Notes under the pieces: model-generated
What the model saw: the letters and a program-made list of their open reading frames with translations, nothing else
What the model was told of the DNA's origin: nothing
Database searches by the model: none
Origin: Ferrovibrio sp046294345
Lineage (GTDB): Bacteria; Pseudomonadota; Alphaproteobacteria; Ferrovibrionales; Ferrovibrionaceae
DNA: 64,000 nucleotides
Assembly: GCA_046294345.1 (NCBI GenBank)
Contig: JBKBJT010000008.1
Coordinates: 46,361-110,360, forward strand
Direction: 5' to 3'
In this document: positions 45,307-55,235 of the stretch, piece by piece
Layout of the letters: each line of letters opens with the position of its first letter
Position numbering within the stretch: the first letter of the stretch is position 1
Translations under genes and position numbers: made by a program

Positions 45307-45438
45307 TCAGGGTTAAGAGAGGGTCAATACAGTGTATGTGACACGACTGTAAAAAAACTTATTGACGGACTCATCGTAGCGTGAACCCCCTGATTTTATG
45401 CCGTGTCGCTGACGGTCGCTGCATTGCAAAAACCTCCC

Positions 45439-45456
45439 TGTGGATAGCGTGGATAA
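45439..45456. promoter_or_regulatory. Two adjacent DnaA-box-like nonamers
   Basis: TGTGGATAG (45439-45447) and CGTGGATAA (45448-45456) are head-to-tail, each one base off TGTGGATAA. They lie 180 bp before the TipN-like gene and 366 bp before nrdA. Confidence 0.4.
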
Positions 45457-45635
45457 CTGTTTCGGCCATCTTACTCGCAAGCCGCTGTTAACCATTGCTC
45501 CCCTATCTGTTGTGCTACCGGGGCGGGATTTCCGCCTGCACCGGCCTTTGTGCCCGCTTGAATTGGTGTTTCAATGCGGGCCTTAACGGGATCCGACCGG
45601 CTGGATGACGATCCGGCCCGGCGGGGGAGGTTGCG

Positions 45636-48600
45636 ATGACGCTGATTAAACATCCGCGCGCCGACATGGCGGCGAATGCGGCCAAGGCCGCGAGCCAGGT
45701 GGCGGTAGACCGGGCCGAGGCGGAAGCCGCCGAGCTGATCGGTATGCCGGCGTTGGAGCGGCGCCGCCGTATCATGGTGGCGACTGGCGCGGTGGTCAGC
45801 CTGCTCTGGATCGGCGTCTGCGCCCTTTACATCGAGAGCTCCATCGGCTGGCAGAATCTGTGGCACACCCTGCCGCATGAGGTCGGCGCCTTCATCGCCG
45901 GCATCGCCGCGCCGCTGGCCTTCCTTTGGCTGTTGCTGCTCAACCTGTGGCGCGGCAGCGCCATCAAGCGTCAGGCCGCCGCCCTGCACCAGGTGCTGCT
46001 TGACCTTACCTATCCCACGCCCGAGGCCGAACGCCGCGTTTCCGCCCTGGCCGGTGCGCTGCGTCGCCAGGCCCGCGAGATGGAAGAGGCCGCCCAGTCG
46101 GCCACCGACAAGATCGCCTCCCTGGGCGAAACCATGGCCAGCCAGCAGCAGGTGCTGATCAATGCCGCTGCCGGTGCCGGCGAACAGGTTGCCCTGCAGG
46201 CCAAGCAGATCACCGGCACGCTCAGCCAGTCCTCGCAGGGCCTGCTGGCCGCCGCCGAGCAGGTGAACCGCGACCTCGATGCCACCGTGAAGGGCCTGGC
46301 CGGCCGCTTCGAGGAGCAGAGCAAGGCACTGGTCGAGGCCGCCGACAAGGTCGGCACCGAGATGAATGCCAAGGTCAGCGGCATCGGTCAGACCGTGTCG
46401 ACCCAGGCCCAGGTGCTGCTGCAGGCTGCCGATGTGATCGTGCGCGAGGTGGAAACCGCGCGCGGCATCTTCCAGACCAAGGCCTCCGAGATTTCCCGCA
46501 TCACCTCGGCGATCCAGTTCCAGAACGAGCGCGTTGAGGAACTCTCGCGCCGTCATGGCGAGCTGATGGACCAGGCGGTGCAGCGCGCCGCCGAGGTGGC
46601 GCAGCAGATCGCCGCCCAGCTCGAGCAGAAGATCGTGGCGCTGGAACAGGCCGTCACCCGCGCCGGCGGAGAGGCCGGCCGCATCGGCATGAACTTCGCC
46701 GAAGCCGCCCAGACCATCACCACCGCCGCCGAGGTCACCGTCGCCCGCGCCACCGCCGCCGGCGAAAGCTTCGGTCGCGAGACCCAGCTGTTCAGCAATG
46801 CCAGCCAGAAGGTGATCGACAGCGCCGAGGCCGCCGGCACCGTGCTGCGCGAACGCGTGCGCGAGATCGAGCAGGCCACCGGCACCACCATCGGCCGCAT
46901 CCGCGATATCGGCGAAACCGTGCGTTCGGAAGTGGGCGCGCTGGACGAGCAGGGCGCCCGCGTGGCCGAGCGCCTGCGTGTCGCGTCCGACGAGATGCGC
47001 GGTCGTACCAATGCGCTGGAGCAGGCCGGCGCGTCCGCCACCCGTCAGGCCGATGCCTTCGCCGAAGCCGCCACCCAGGCCGAACAGCGCCTGAAGCTGA
47101 CCGGCGACCTGGTGCGCCATCAGGCCGATCAGCTTGGCGCCGCCGCCGAACTGGCCGACCAGCGTCTGGCCCAGGCCGGCGATGCGCTGCGCCGCGAAGG
47201 CGCCAACATGACCGGCACGCTGCAGCAGATCACCGACCGCGCCATGCGCGCCGGCGACGAGCTGAAGCAGCGCGCCGACATCCTGGACGAAACCTCGGGC
47301 CGCGCTCTGAACAAGATCGGCGAGGCCGATGCCAGCATCCGCGAGCGCGTCGAAAGCCTCGGCCAGGCCGGCCGCGATGCACTGGCCATGGCGGCCCAGG
47401 TGCAGGAGACCATGACCCAGGCCAATGCCCTGCTGGCCCAGGCCGCCCAGCGCACCGACGACCAGATTTCGGCGGCCGGCGGCCAGCTGCGCCAGCATGC
47501 CGAACAGTTCGTCGTCACCATCGACGGCGTCACCCGGCGCATCACCGAAACCGGCGACAGCGTGCGCGACCAGATCGACGGTCTCGACCAGGCCGCCGCG
47601 CGCACCGCGCAGCGCCTGCGCTCGGCCGGCGAAAGCGCCGGCCAGGATGCCGTGCAGTTGCAGTCGGCCGCCGAACGCGCCTCGCAGCGCCTGCATCAGG
47701 TGAGCGAGACGGCGCAGACCCAGGCCCATGCGCTCAGCGCCGCCGCCGAACGGGCGGCGATGGAATCGCAGCTTGCCGGCAGCACCGCCCAGGCGCGTGC
47801 CAAGGACCTGCAGGACCTGTCGCTCGGCGTGGCCGAGGCGATGGCCCTGCTGGCCGAGAAGGCGGCGGCGCAGACCACCGCCCTGGTGGCAATGAGCGAA
47901 AAGGCGCAGGCCGAGGCGAACGGCCTGAATGCCGCCGCCGAGAAGGCGACCGGCAGCATCAACACCGCCGGCGACACCGCCCGCATCCGCTCGCTCGAAC
48001 TGGGCGAGGCGGCACAAGGTGTGGTCGACCGCACGCTGGAACTGCGCAGCACGATCCACGAGCAGGCCGGCGCGCTCACCGCGCTCAGCACCGAACTCAC
48101 CCGCCAGGCCGAGAGCATTCGCGAGAATTTCCGTGGCCGCGTGCAGGAACTGGCCGAAGCCTCCGATGCCGCCATCCTCAAGACGGCGAATATCGGCGAC
48201 AGCTTCCGCCGTCAGGCCCAGGAAGTCTCGCGCGTTTCCGACGAGGCGGTCAGCCGCATCGAACAGGTCGGCACCACCTTCGATGCCCGCGCCCGCGAGA
48301 TCAACCTGGCGGTCGGCAACGCCTCGGGCCGCATCGACGATGCCTCGGAGGTGCTGCGCAACCGCACCCGCGAACTGGCGAATATCGTCGAGGACGCGAT
48401 GAAGCAGACCGACCGGATGAGCGACGGTTTCCGCCGCCAGGCCGACGAGGTCGATACCCGCGCCGCCCGCCTGAGCGAGAAGGTGACCGAGATCGGCGAA
48501 CGCCTCGCCCGCACCGGCAACGAGTTCAGCGCCGTCACCGACCGCGCCACGGCGCGCGCCGCCGAGACGGCCGAGACGCTGGGCCAGCGCGCCAAGGAAC

Positions 48601-49109
48601 TGGCCTCTGCCGCCGCCCGCGCCGCCAGCGAGGCGGCTTCCGCCGAAGCCAGCCTCAAGGCCGATGCCCAGGCGCTGGCCGACGCGGCGCGCACCGCCAG
48701 CGTGGAGGCCGAGGCGCTCCGCAAGGCCACCCAGGCCCTGCGCGGCGAGCAGTTCCTCAAGACCGCGGCCTTCATCACCGGCCACCTCAACTCGATGGCC
48801 ATCGACATCACCCGCCTGCTCAACCGCGACCTGTCGGAAGAGCTGTGGCGGCGTTACTACAAGGGCGAGCGCGGCCTGTTCACCCGCAAGCTGATCGACC
48901 AGCGCGACCTCGACAAGATCCGCGGCAAATACCAGGAAGACGGCGAGTTCCGCGACTTCACCGACCGCTACATCGCCGAATTCGAGCGTGTGCTGGCCGG
49001 CGCCAAGGGCGTGGAGCACGAGGAGCTGCTCACCTCGGCCTTCGTCACCGCCGATATCGGCAAGGTCTACCTGCTGCTGCGCGAGGCGGTCGGCAAGGCC
49101 CGCCAGTAA
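45636..49109 (+). CDS. Large two-TM coiled-coil protein, TipN-like candidate polarity factor
   Basis: A 1157-residue protein. Residues 1-46 are cytosolic and basic; TM helices at about 47-66 and 83-104 form a hairpin with a short loop; residues about 110-1025 are a near-continuous Ala/Glu/Gln/Arg-rich coiled coil with recurring wording such as ADQLGAAAELADQRLAQAGD. The last about 130 residues are a distinct domain (FLKTAAFITGHLNSMAIDIT, RLLNRDLSEELWRRYYKGER). The layout of two N-terminal TM segments plus a long coiled coil is that of Caulobacter TipN; the C-terminal domain recurs, as I recall, in large alphaproteobacterial proteins. Homology to TipN is inferred from layout. An antisense frame covers it throughout but is not a gene. 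Confidence 0.85.
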   Translation: MTLIKHPRADMAANAAKAASQVAVDRAEAEAAELIGMPALERRRRIMVATGAVVSLLWIGVCALYIESSIGWQNLWHTLPHEVGAFIAGIAAPLAFLWLLLLNLWRGSAIKRQAAALHQVLLDLTYPTPEAERRVSALAGALRRQAREMEEAAQSATDKIASLGETMASQQQVLINAAAGAGEQVALQAKQITGTLSQSSQGLLAAAEQVNRDLDATVKGLAGRFEEQSKALVEAADKVGTEMNAKVSGIGQTVSTQAQVLLQAADVIVREVETARGIFQTKASEISRITSAIQFQNERVEELSRRHGELMDQAVQRAAEVAQQIAAQLEQKIVALEQAVTRAGGEAGRIGMNFAEAAQTITTAAEVTVARATAAGESFGRETQLFSNASQKVIDSAEAAGTVLRERVREIEQATGTTIGRIRDIGETVRSEVGALDEQGARVAERLRVASDEMRGRTNALEQAGASATRQADAFAEAATQAEQRLKLTGDLVRHQADQLGAAAELADQRLAQAGDALRREGANMTGTLQQITDRAMRAGDELKQRADILDETSGRALNKIGEADASIRERVESLGQAGRDALAMAAQVQETMTQANALLAQAAQRTDDQISAAGGQLRQHAEQFVVTIDGVTRRITETGDSVRDQIDGLDQAAARTAQRLRSAGESAGQDAVQLQSAAERASQRLHQVSETAQTQAHALSAAAERAAMESQLAGSTAQARAKDLQDLSLGVAEAMALLAEKAAAQTTALVAMSEKAQAEANGLNAAAEKATGSINTAGDTARIRSLELGEAAQGVVDRTLELRSTIHEQAGALTALSTELTRQAESIRENFRGRVQELAEASDAAILKTANIGDSFRRQAQEVSRVSDEAVSRIEQVGTTFDARAREINLAVGNASGRIDDASEVLRNRTRELANIVEDAMKQTDRMSDGFRRQADEVDTRAARLSEKVTEIGERLARTGNEFSAVTDRATARAAETAETLGQRAKELASAAARAASEAASAEASLKADAQALADAARTASVEAEALRKATQALRGEQFLKTAAFITGHLNSMAIDITRLLNRDLSEELWRRYYKGERGLFTRKLIDQRDLDKIRGKYQEDGEFRDFTDRYIAEFERVLAGAKGVEHEELLTSAFVTADIGKVYLLLREAVGKARQ

Positions 49110-49115
49110 CGGCAC

Positions 49116-49976
49116 ATGGAAAAGACATCGTTGCAGGACTGGATCGGCGGCTCGGAAACGGCCGCCGATCTCATTTCCCCCGAACGCTGCATCGCCCTGG
49201 CGCGTGCGCTGGATCGCACCGACAGCGGCCTGATCGCGGGTGCACCGCTGCCACCGCTGCGGCACTGGCTGTATTTCTGGTCGCTAGCCACGCGCGCCCG
49301 CCTGGGCCGCGACGGCCATCCGGCCCTGGGTGAATTCCTGCCCGATGTCGGCCGCGTCTGGAACGGCGCGCAAACCCGGCGCATGTGGGCCGGCAGCCGT
49401 ATCAAGTTTCATCATCCCGTGCCGCTCGGCCGGCCGGCGCGGCGCATGTCCACCGTCGAGGATGTGGTCGAGAAGCACGGCCGCAGCGGCCGGCTCGCCT
49501 TCGTCACCGTGCGGCACGAGATCTATTACGGCGCCACGCTCTGCATCACCGACCGGCACGACATCGTCTATCGCGAGGAAAAGCCCGGTGCGGCCCTGCC
49601 GCCGCCCGAACCGGCGCCGACCGACCAGCAATGGGACGAGGGCTTCGTCGCCGATCCGGTGCTGCTGTTCCGCTATTCCGCGCTCACCTTCAACGGCCAC
49701 CGCATCCATTACGACCGCGACTATGCACGCGACGTGGAAGGCTACGATGGCCTGGTGGTGCATGGCCCGCTGCTCGCCACCTTGCTGGTCGATTTCGCCA
49801 GCGATGCGGTATCGGATCGGTCCCTGCGCGGTTTCAGCTTCCGCGGCCGCCGCCCGGTGATCGACGGCCGGCGCTTCAGCCTCTGCGGCCGTATGGACGG
49901 TGAGGATGTGCTGAAACTCTGGATCGCCGATAGCGATGGTGCGCTGGCGATGACGGCCGAGGCGGTGTTTTCATAA
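49116..49976 (+). CDS. MaoC/FAS1-type acyl-CoA dehydratase (HTD2/mesaconyl-C4-CoA hydratase-like)
   Basis: A 286-residue double-hotdog protein. The N-terminal FAS1-like half contains RRMWAGSRIKFHHPVPLG; the C-terminal half carries the active-site region FRYSALTFNGHRIHYDRDYA, with the R-hydratase-type Asn/His, and YDGLVVHGPLLATLL. Related proteins are HTD2-type 3-hydroxyacyl dehydratases and mesaconyl-C4-CoA hydratase; exact substrate not determined. Starts 6 nt after the TipN-like gene. Confidence 0.88.
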   Translation: MEKTSLQDWIGGSETAADLISPERCIALARALDRTDSGLIAGAPLPPLRHWLYFWSLATRARLGRDGHPALGEFLPDVGRVWNGAQTRRMWAGSRIKFHHPVPLGRPARRMSTVEDVVEKHGRSGRLAFVTVRHEIYYGATLCITDRHDIVYREEKPGAALPPPEPAPTDQQWDEGFVADPVLLFRYSALTFNGHRIHYDRDYARDVEGYDGLVVHGPLLATLLVDFASDAVSDRSLRGFSFRGRRPVIDGRRFSLCGRMDGEDVLKLWIADSDGALAMTAEAVFS

Positions 49977-49989
49977 ATTACTGCCCGTA

Positions 49990-51237
49990 ATGCCGCTATT
50001 TCCCGCTTCGTCATCGTCCGGCCTGCCCGTGCGCCCGCATCTGCTGATCTGGGGGCTTGCGATCGGCCAAATGGTCGGTTGGGGGTCGTTGTATTACTCC
50101 CTGGCCGTTGTTGCCCTGCCGATGGAGCGGGAACTGGGTTGGTCGAAGGTGGAGATCAACGCCGCCCTGATGATCAGCCTGATGGTCGCAAGCATCGTGG
50201 CGATACCCGTCGGTGCGCTGATTGACCGTTATGGCGGCTACTGGTTCATGGTGCTGGGCGCGACCGGCGCCGCGATCCTGCTGGCGATATGGTCGGCGAC
50301 ATCGTCGCTGACCGTCTTTTATATCGTCTGGGCCGGGCTTGGCCTGGCGCATGCCTGCACGCTCAGCGAAAGCGCCTATAACATCGCGATATCGAATTTG
50401 GCCGACCACAGGCGCGGCATCACCATGATCGCCCTGCTCAGCGGATTTTCGTCGTCGGTCGCGGTTCCCTTCATCACGCTGTGCAGCGAGAGTTTTGGCT
50501 GGCGACCGGCAATCATGATCGTCGCGGCCATCCATTTCATGGTTCCGGGCATGGTCAGCGCCTATGTGCTGCGCGGCACTCGCAGTGGCAGCCACAAGCC
50601 GGCCACCACGGACAGCGTCGCGGTTGCAGCGCGCCTGCCTCTGCGCCGGATTGCCGTCGACCGGACATTCTGGGCGCTGGCGGCAGCCTTCGGCGTGCAC
50701 ACCTTTGTCGGCAATGGCATCACCTTCCACACGATCCCGCTGCTGCTGGAAAACGGTCATACGATGAGTCTGATTGTCGGCATCATGGCCCTGCACGGGC
50801 CGAGTCAGGTTCTGGCGCGTCTGACCCTGTTGCTGGTCGGCACGCGCATATCCACCGGCGGCTATGGCCGCATCGCCTTCAGCCTGCTTGTGCTGACCGT
50901 GGCCATGCTGATCGGCAGCGCATGGTGGGGCCTCCCCGTCCTGCTGATCTTCGCACTGCTTTTCGGCATCTCAACGGGGCTGTTGACGCTGGTGCGCGCC
51001 AACAGCGTGATCGAATATCTTGGATCCTATGGCTACGGTGCGGCCACCGGGGCATTGACCATGGCCGTGGCGATACCACGCACCACGGCCGCGGTCGTTT
51101 TTGCCCTGCTTTGGGAGGCCGGCGGCGGCTATGGGCCCGTGCTGTGGATCGCGCTGCTGGTCAGCCTTGGCGGACTGCTTGCTTTCTGGCTGGCGACGGT
51201 GTGGAACAGTCGCCGACAGGCGATCCAAAGCCTCTGA
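49990..51237 (+). CDS. MFS transporter
   Basis: A 415-residue, 12-helix major facilitator protein. The helix 2-3 loop has the family motif A form GALIDRYGGYW; the N-terminal part (GQMVGWGSLYYSLAVVALPM) resembles monocarboxylate-porter-type MFS members. Substrate unknown. Follows the dehydratase by 13 nt and is convergent with aspA (4-nt gap). Confidence 0.88.
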   Translation: MPLFPASSSSGLPVRPHLLIWGLAIGQMVGWGSLYYSLAVVALPMERELGWSKVEINAALMISLMVASIVAIPVGALIDRYGGYWFMVLGATGAAILLAIWSATSSLTVFYIVWAGLGLAHACTLSESAYNIAISNLADHRRGITMIALLSGFSSSVAVPFITLCSESFGWRPAIMIVAAIHFMVPGMVSAYVLRGTRSGSHKPATTDSVAVAARLPLRRIAVDRTFWALAAAFGVHTFVGNGITFHTIPLLLENGHTMSLIVGIMALHGPSQVLARLTLLLVGTRISTGGYGRIAFSLLVLTVAMLIGSAWWGLPVLLIFALLFGISTGLLTLVRANSVIEYLGSYGYGAATGALTMAVAIPRTTAAVVFALLWEAGGGYGPVLWIALLVSLGGLLAFWLATVWNSRRQAIQSL

Positions 51238-51241
51238 GTCG

Positions 51242-52678
<1,437 letters not shown>

Positions 52679-52822
52679 CGCTGCTGCCCCATGGCTGTTG
52701 CGGAAGCCGCATTCTGCGCTTCCGCAACGTCAATGCGAAGTCTTTCGGCGATGATATTTCGTTGAAATGCCTATGGTTTTACATGCAAACAATCGATCGG
52801 CTGTGATCAGTCGCGCTTATGC

Positions 52823-53701
52823 CTACACGGTGCGCTGGGCCTTGTCCTTCGCATTGGTGGCGGCGATGTTGTCGCGGATCTCCTGCCATTCGGCATCGTT
52901 CAGCTCGGTCAGGCCGCCGAAACCGCCAGCGGTGTTCAGCCATTGCGCGCCGTCGATGGCGATCACCTCGCCGCTGACATAACCGACCTCGTCGCTGAGC
53001 AGGAAAGCGGCCAGGTTGGCCAGTTCCGACATCCTGCCCACGCGCCGCATCGGAATCGCGCCGATCATCTGCTTCTCCAGTTTTTCCGTCGGCGCCAGGC
53101 GCTTGGTCATGCCCTCGGTGGGGAAGGGGCCGGGCGCGATGGCGTTGAGACGGATGCCCTTCGGCCCCCATTCCACGGCCAGCGACTGTGTCATCGCGGC
53201 GATGCCGGCCTTCGACATGGCCGACGGCACCACGAAGGCCGAGCCGGTCCAGACCCAGGTGGTGACGATGGAGACGATGCTGCCGCCGCGCTTATCCGCG
53301 ATCCAGCGTTTACCCACGGCCTGCGTCACATAGAAGCTGCCATGCAGCACGATATTGGCGATGGCATCGAAGCCGCGCGGGCTCAGGTCCTCGCTGCGGG
53401 CGATGAAATTGCCGGCGGCATTGTTCACCAGGCCGTCCAGCGGGCCATGCTGCTGCCAGATCGCCTGCACCATCTCGTCCACCGCCTGCGCCACGCGGAT
53501 GTCGCAGGGATGGCTGAAAATCTTCCCGCCGGTAGCGGCCGCCAGTTCCTGTGCTGCCTCCTGTAGCACGCCCTCCCGGCGGCCGCAGATATGCAGTTCG
53601 GCGCCCAGCTCCATCAGGCGGCGGGCCATCGCCTTGCCCAGGCCGGTGCCGCCGCCGGTGATCAGAATACGCTTGCCCTGGAACAGATCGCTGCGGAACA
53701 T
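52823..53701 (-). CDS. SDR oxidoreductase, 2,4-dienoyl-CoA reductase-like
   Basis: A 292-residue short-chain dehydrogenase with ITGGGTGLGKAMARRL (cofactor loop), VNNAAGNFIARSEDLS and GSAFVVPSAMSKAGIAAMTQSLAVEWG. The catalytic YxxxK is replaced by SxxxK, the arrangement of peroxisomal/mitochondrial-type 2,4-dienoyl-CoA reductases, which share FVVPSA-x-x-KAG. Likely acts in unsaturated fatty-acid oxidation. Divergent from a second SDR gene. Confidence 0.9.
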   Translation of the reverse strand: MFRSDLFQGKRILITGGGTGLGKAMARRLMELGAELHICGRREGVLQEAAQELAAATGGKIFSHPCDIRVAQAVDEMVQAIWQQHGPLDGLVNNAAGNFIARSEDLSPRGFDAIANIVLHGSFYVTQAVGKRWIADKRGGSIVSIVTTWVWTGSAFVVPSAMSKAGIAAMTQSLAVEWGPKGIRLNAIAPGPFPTEGMTKRLAPTEKLEKQMIGAIPMRRVGRMSELANLAAFLLSDEVGYVSGEVIAIDGAQWLNTAGGFGGLTELNDAEWQEIRDNIAATNAKDKAQRTV

Positions 53702-53750
53702 GTCGCCTCCCTTGCTTATCGTTGCCGTTCAGATTAGCCAAAGGGACAAC

Positions 53751-53793
53751 GCAACGCCATCGGGGCAACGCCGTCAGGGGCAACGCCATCGGG
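53751..53793. repeat. Three tandem 14-15-bp repeats between divergent SDR genes
   Basis: GCAACGCCATCGGG (53751-53764), GCAACGCCGTCAGGG (53765-53779), GCAACGCCATCGGG (53780-53793). The first and third copies are identical. The third ends just before the ribosome binding site of the plus-strand SDR gene. Confidence 0.85.
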
Positions 53794-53809
53794 AGAGGAC
53801 GCTCGGATC

Positions 53810-54583
53810 ATGGACCTTCAGTTAGCGGGCAAGGTTGCCATCGTCACCGGTGCCAGCCGCGGCATCGGCCGTGCCATCGCCGAATTCCTCGCCGCCGAGG
53901 GCATGAAGCTGGTGCTGGCGGCACGCTCGGCCGACCAGCTCGAACAGCTTGCTGCCGGCCTGAAAACCGAATGCCTGGTGCAGGCGGTGGATCTGCGCGA
54001 TCCCGCCGTGCCGGCCCGGGTGGTGGCCGCGACGGCAGAGCGCTTCGGCGGCCTCGACCTGGTGGTCAACAATGCCGGCGCCACCAAGCGCGGCGATTTC
54101 CTCACGCTCAGCGACGATGACTGGGCCGACGGTTATGCCATGAAGTTCTTCGGCGCCATGCGGCTCAGCCGCGCGGCCTGGCCGCACTTGATGCGGCGCC
54201 AGGGTGCCATCGTCAACATCGTCGGCGTCGGCGGCCGCACCGGCGCGGCCGAATTCGCCATCGGCGGCTCGGTGAATGCCGCCTGCCTCAATCTCACCAA
54301 GGTGCTGGCCGATCGCGGTGTGAGCGACGGCGTGCGGGTCAATGCGATCAACCCGGGTACCATCGCCACCGAACGGCTGCAGGTGCGGATTCGCAGCTTC
54401 GCCCAGGAGAAGGGCCTGAGCGAAGCCGAAGCCGCGATCCAGATGCCGAAGGCCATGGGCGTGGCGCGATTCGGCGAACCCGTAGAAATTGCCCGGGCGG
54501 TGGGCTTTCTCGCCTCACCCCTCTCGGGCTATCTGCAGGGCGCGATTCTCGACGTCGATGGCGGCCTGACGCGCACGCTCTAG
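53810..54583 (+). CDS. SDR-family protein with non-classical catalytic residues
   Basis: A 257-residue Rossmann protein with intact cofactor motif VTGASRGIGRAIAEF, NNAG and C-terminal INPGTIATERL. At the catalytic site the usual Ser, Tyr and Lys are replaced: NIVGVGGRTG instead of NISS, and AIGGSVNAACLNLTK where YxxxK is expected. It may bind NAD(P) but use a different mechanism or none. Similar GG-x-x-NAA variants form a known SDR branch. GAGAGGA precedes the ATG. Confidence 0.88.
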   Translation: MDLQLAGKVAIVTGASRGIGRAIAEFLAAEGMKLVLAARSADQLEQLAAGLKTECLVQAVDLRDPAVPARVVAATAERFGGLDLVVNNAGATKRGDFLTLSDDDWADGYAMKFFGAMRLSRAAWPHLMRRQGAIVNIVGVGGRTGAAEFAIGGSVNAACLNLTKVLADRGVSDGVRVNAINPGTIATERLQVRIRSFAQEKGLSEAEAAIQMPKAMGVARFGEPVEIARAVGFLASPLSGYLQGAILDVDGGLTRTL

Positions 54584-54689
54584 GCGTAGAATCGCACTGT
54601 CCGCTTGCTTTTTTCCGGCGGCGATGCCACTCCCAACCCATGATGCGTAGACAGAATGTCGCCGCCACGACCGGGTCGGGGGTTCGATT

Positions 54690-55235
54690 TTGAGCTGGAT
54701 TGCACGGGCGCCGCGCCGCTGTGCGCGGCATGGAATAGCCGCGTTCGTCATTTTGATCATTCTGGCAATCGGCCTGCCGGCCCATGCTGCCGAACCGCTG
54801 CCGCCGCCCCAGGGCGAGGTGCTGCTGACCGTTGCCGGCAAGATCGGTCGCGGCAACAGCCCGGCCGGCGAAGCCCGGTTCGACCGCGCCATGCTGGAAA
54901 AGCTCGGCATGACCGAAGTGGTGACCTCGACGCCGTGGCACCCGAAAGTGATGCGCTTCGAGGGCGTGCTGCTGCGCACGCTGCTGTCCACCGTGCAGGC
55001 GCAGGGCGGCAGTCTGCTGGCCACCGCGCATAACGACTACACGGCGCGCCTGCCGGTGCAGGATGCCGAACGCTACGATGTGATCCTGGCCCTGCGCGCC
55101 GACGACCGCGACTTGACCCTGCGCGACATGGGGCCGATCTTCATCATCTATCCCTACGACCATGACCGCTCGCTGAAGGCCGACGGGGTCTATGCGCGGT
55201 CGGTGTGGCAGTTGCGCCGGCTCGAGGTCCGTTGA
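54690..55235 (+). CDS. Periplasmic molybdopterin-binding-domain-like protein without cysteine
   Basis: A 181-residue exported protein: signal peptide to about residue 33 (AFVILIILAIGLPAHAAEP), then a sulfite-oxidase-fold-like domain (HNDYTARLPVQDAERYDVIL; GPIFIIYPYDHD; YARSVWQLRRLEV). After the signal peptide there is no cysteine, so the conserved Mo-ligating Cys of catalytic members is absent. Start is TTG at 54690 (GGGGG upstream). Its stop overlaps the histidine kinase start (TGATG). A sensing or binding partner of the kinase is a reasonable inference. Confidence 0.8.
   Translation: MSWIARAPRRCARHGIAAFVILIILAIGLPAHAAEPLPPPQGEVLLTVAGKIGRGNSPAGEARFDRAMLEKLGMTEVVTSTPWHPKVMRFEGVLLRTLLSTVQAQGGSLLATAHNDYTARLPVQDAERYDVILALRADDRDLTLRDMGPIFIIYPYDHDRSLKADGVYARSVWQLRRLEVR

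Larger units (their letters stand above)
45074..45635. other. Divergent intergenic region between nrdA and the TipN-like gene
   Basis: 562 bp without a credible gene. It contains an NrdR-box-like site (45291-45306), an AT-rich patch around 45340-45365 and two adjacent DnaA-box-like nonamers (45439-45456). The short frames here have no recognisable product. Confidence 0.5.

Noticed and set aside
45471..49265. 1264-residue antisense frame, longer than the TipN-like gene it covers
   Set aside because: Its product is Gly/Leu/His-rich with no recognisable domain. It mirrors the strongly biased GC codon use of the plus-strand coiled-coil gene, which has sensible TM and C-terminal domains.
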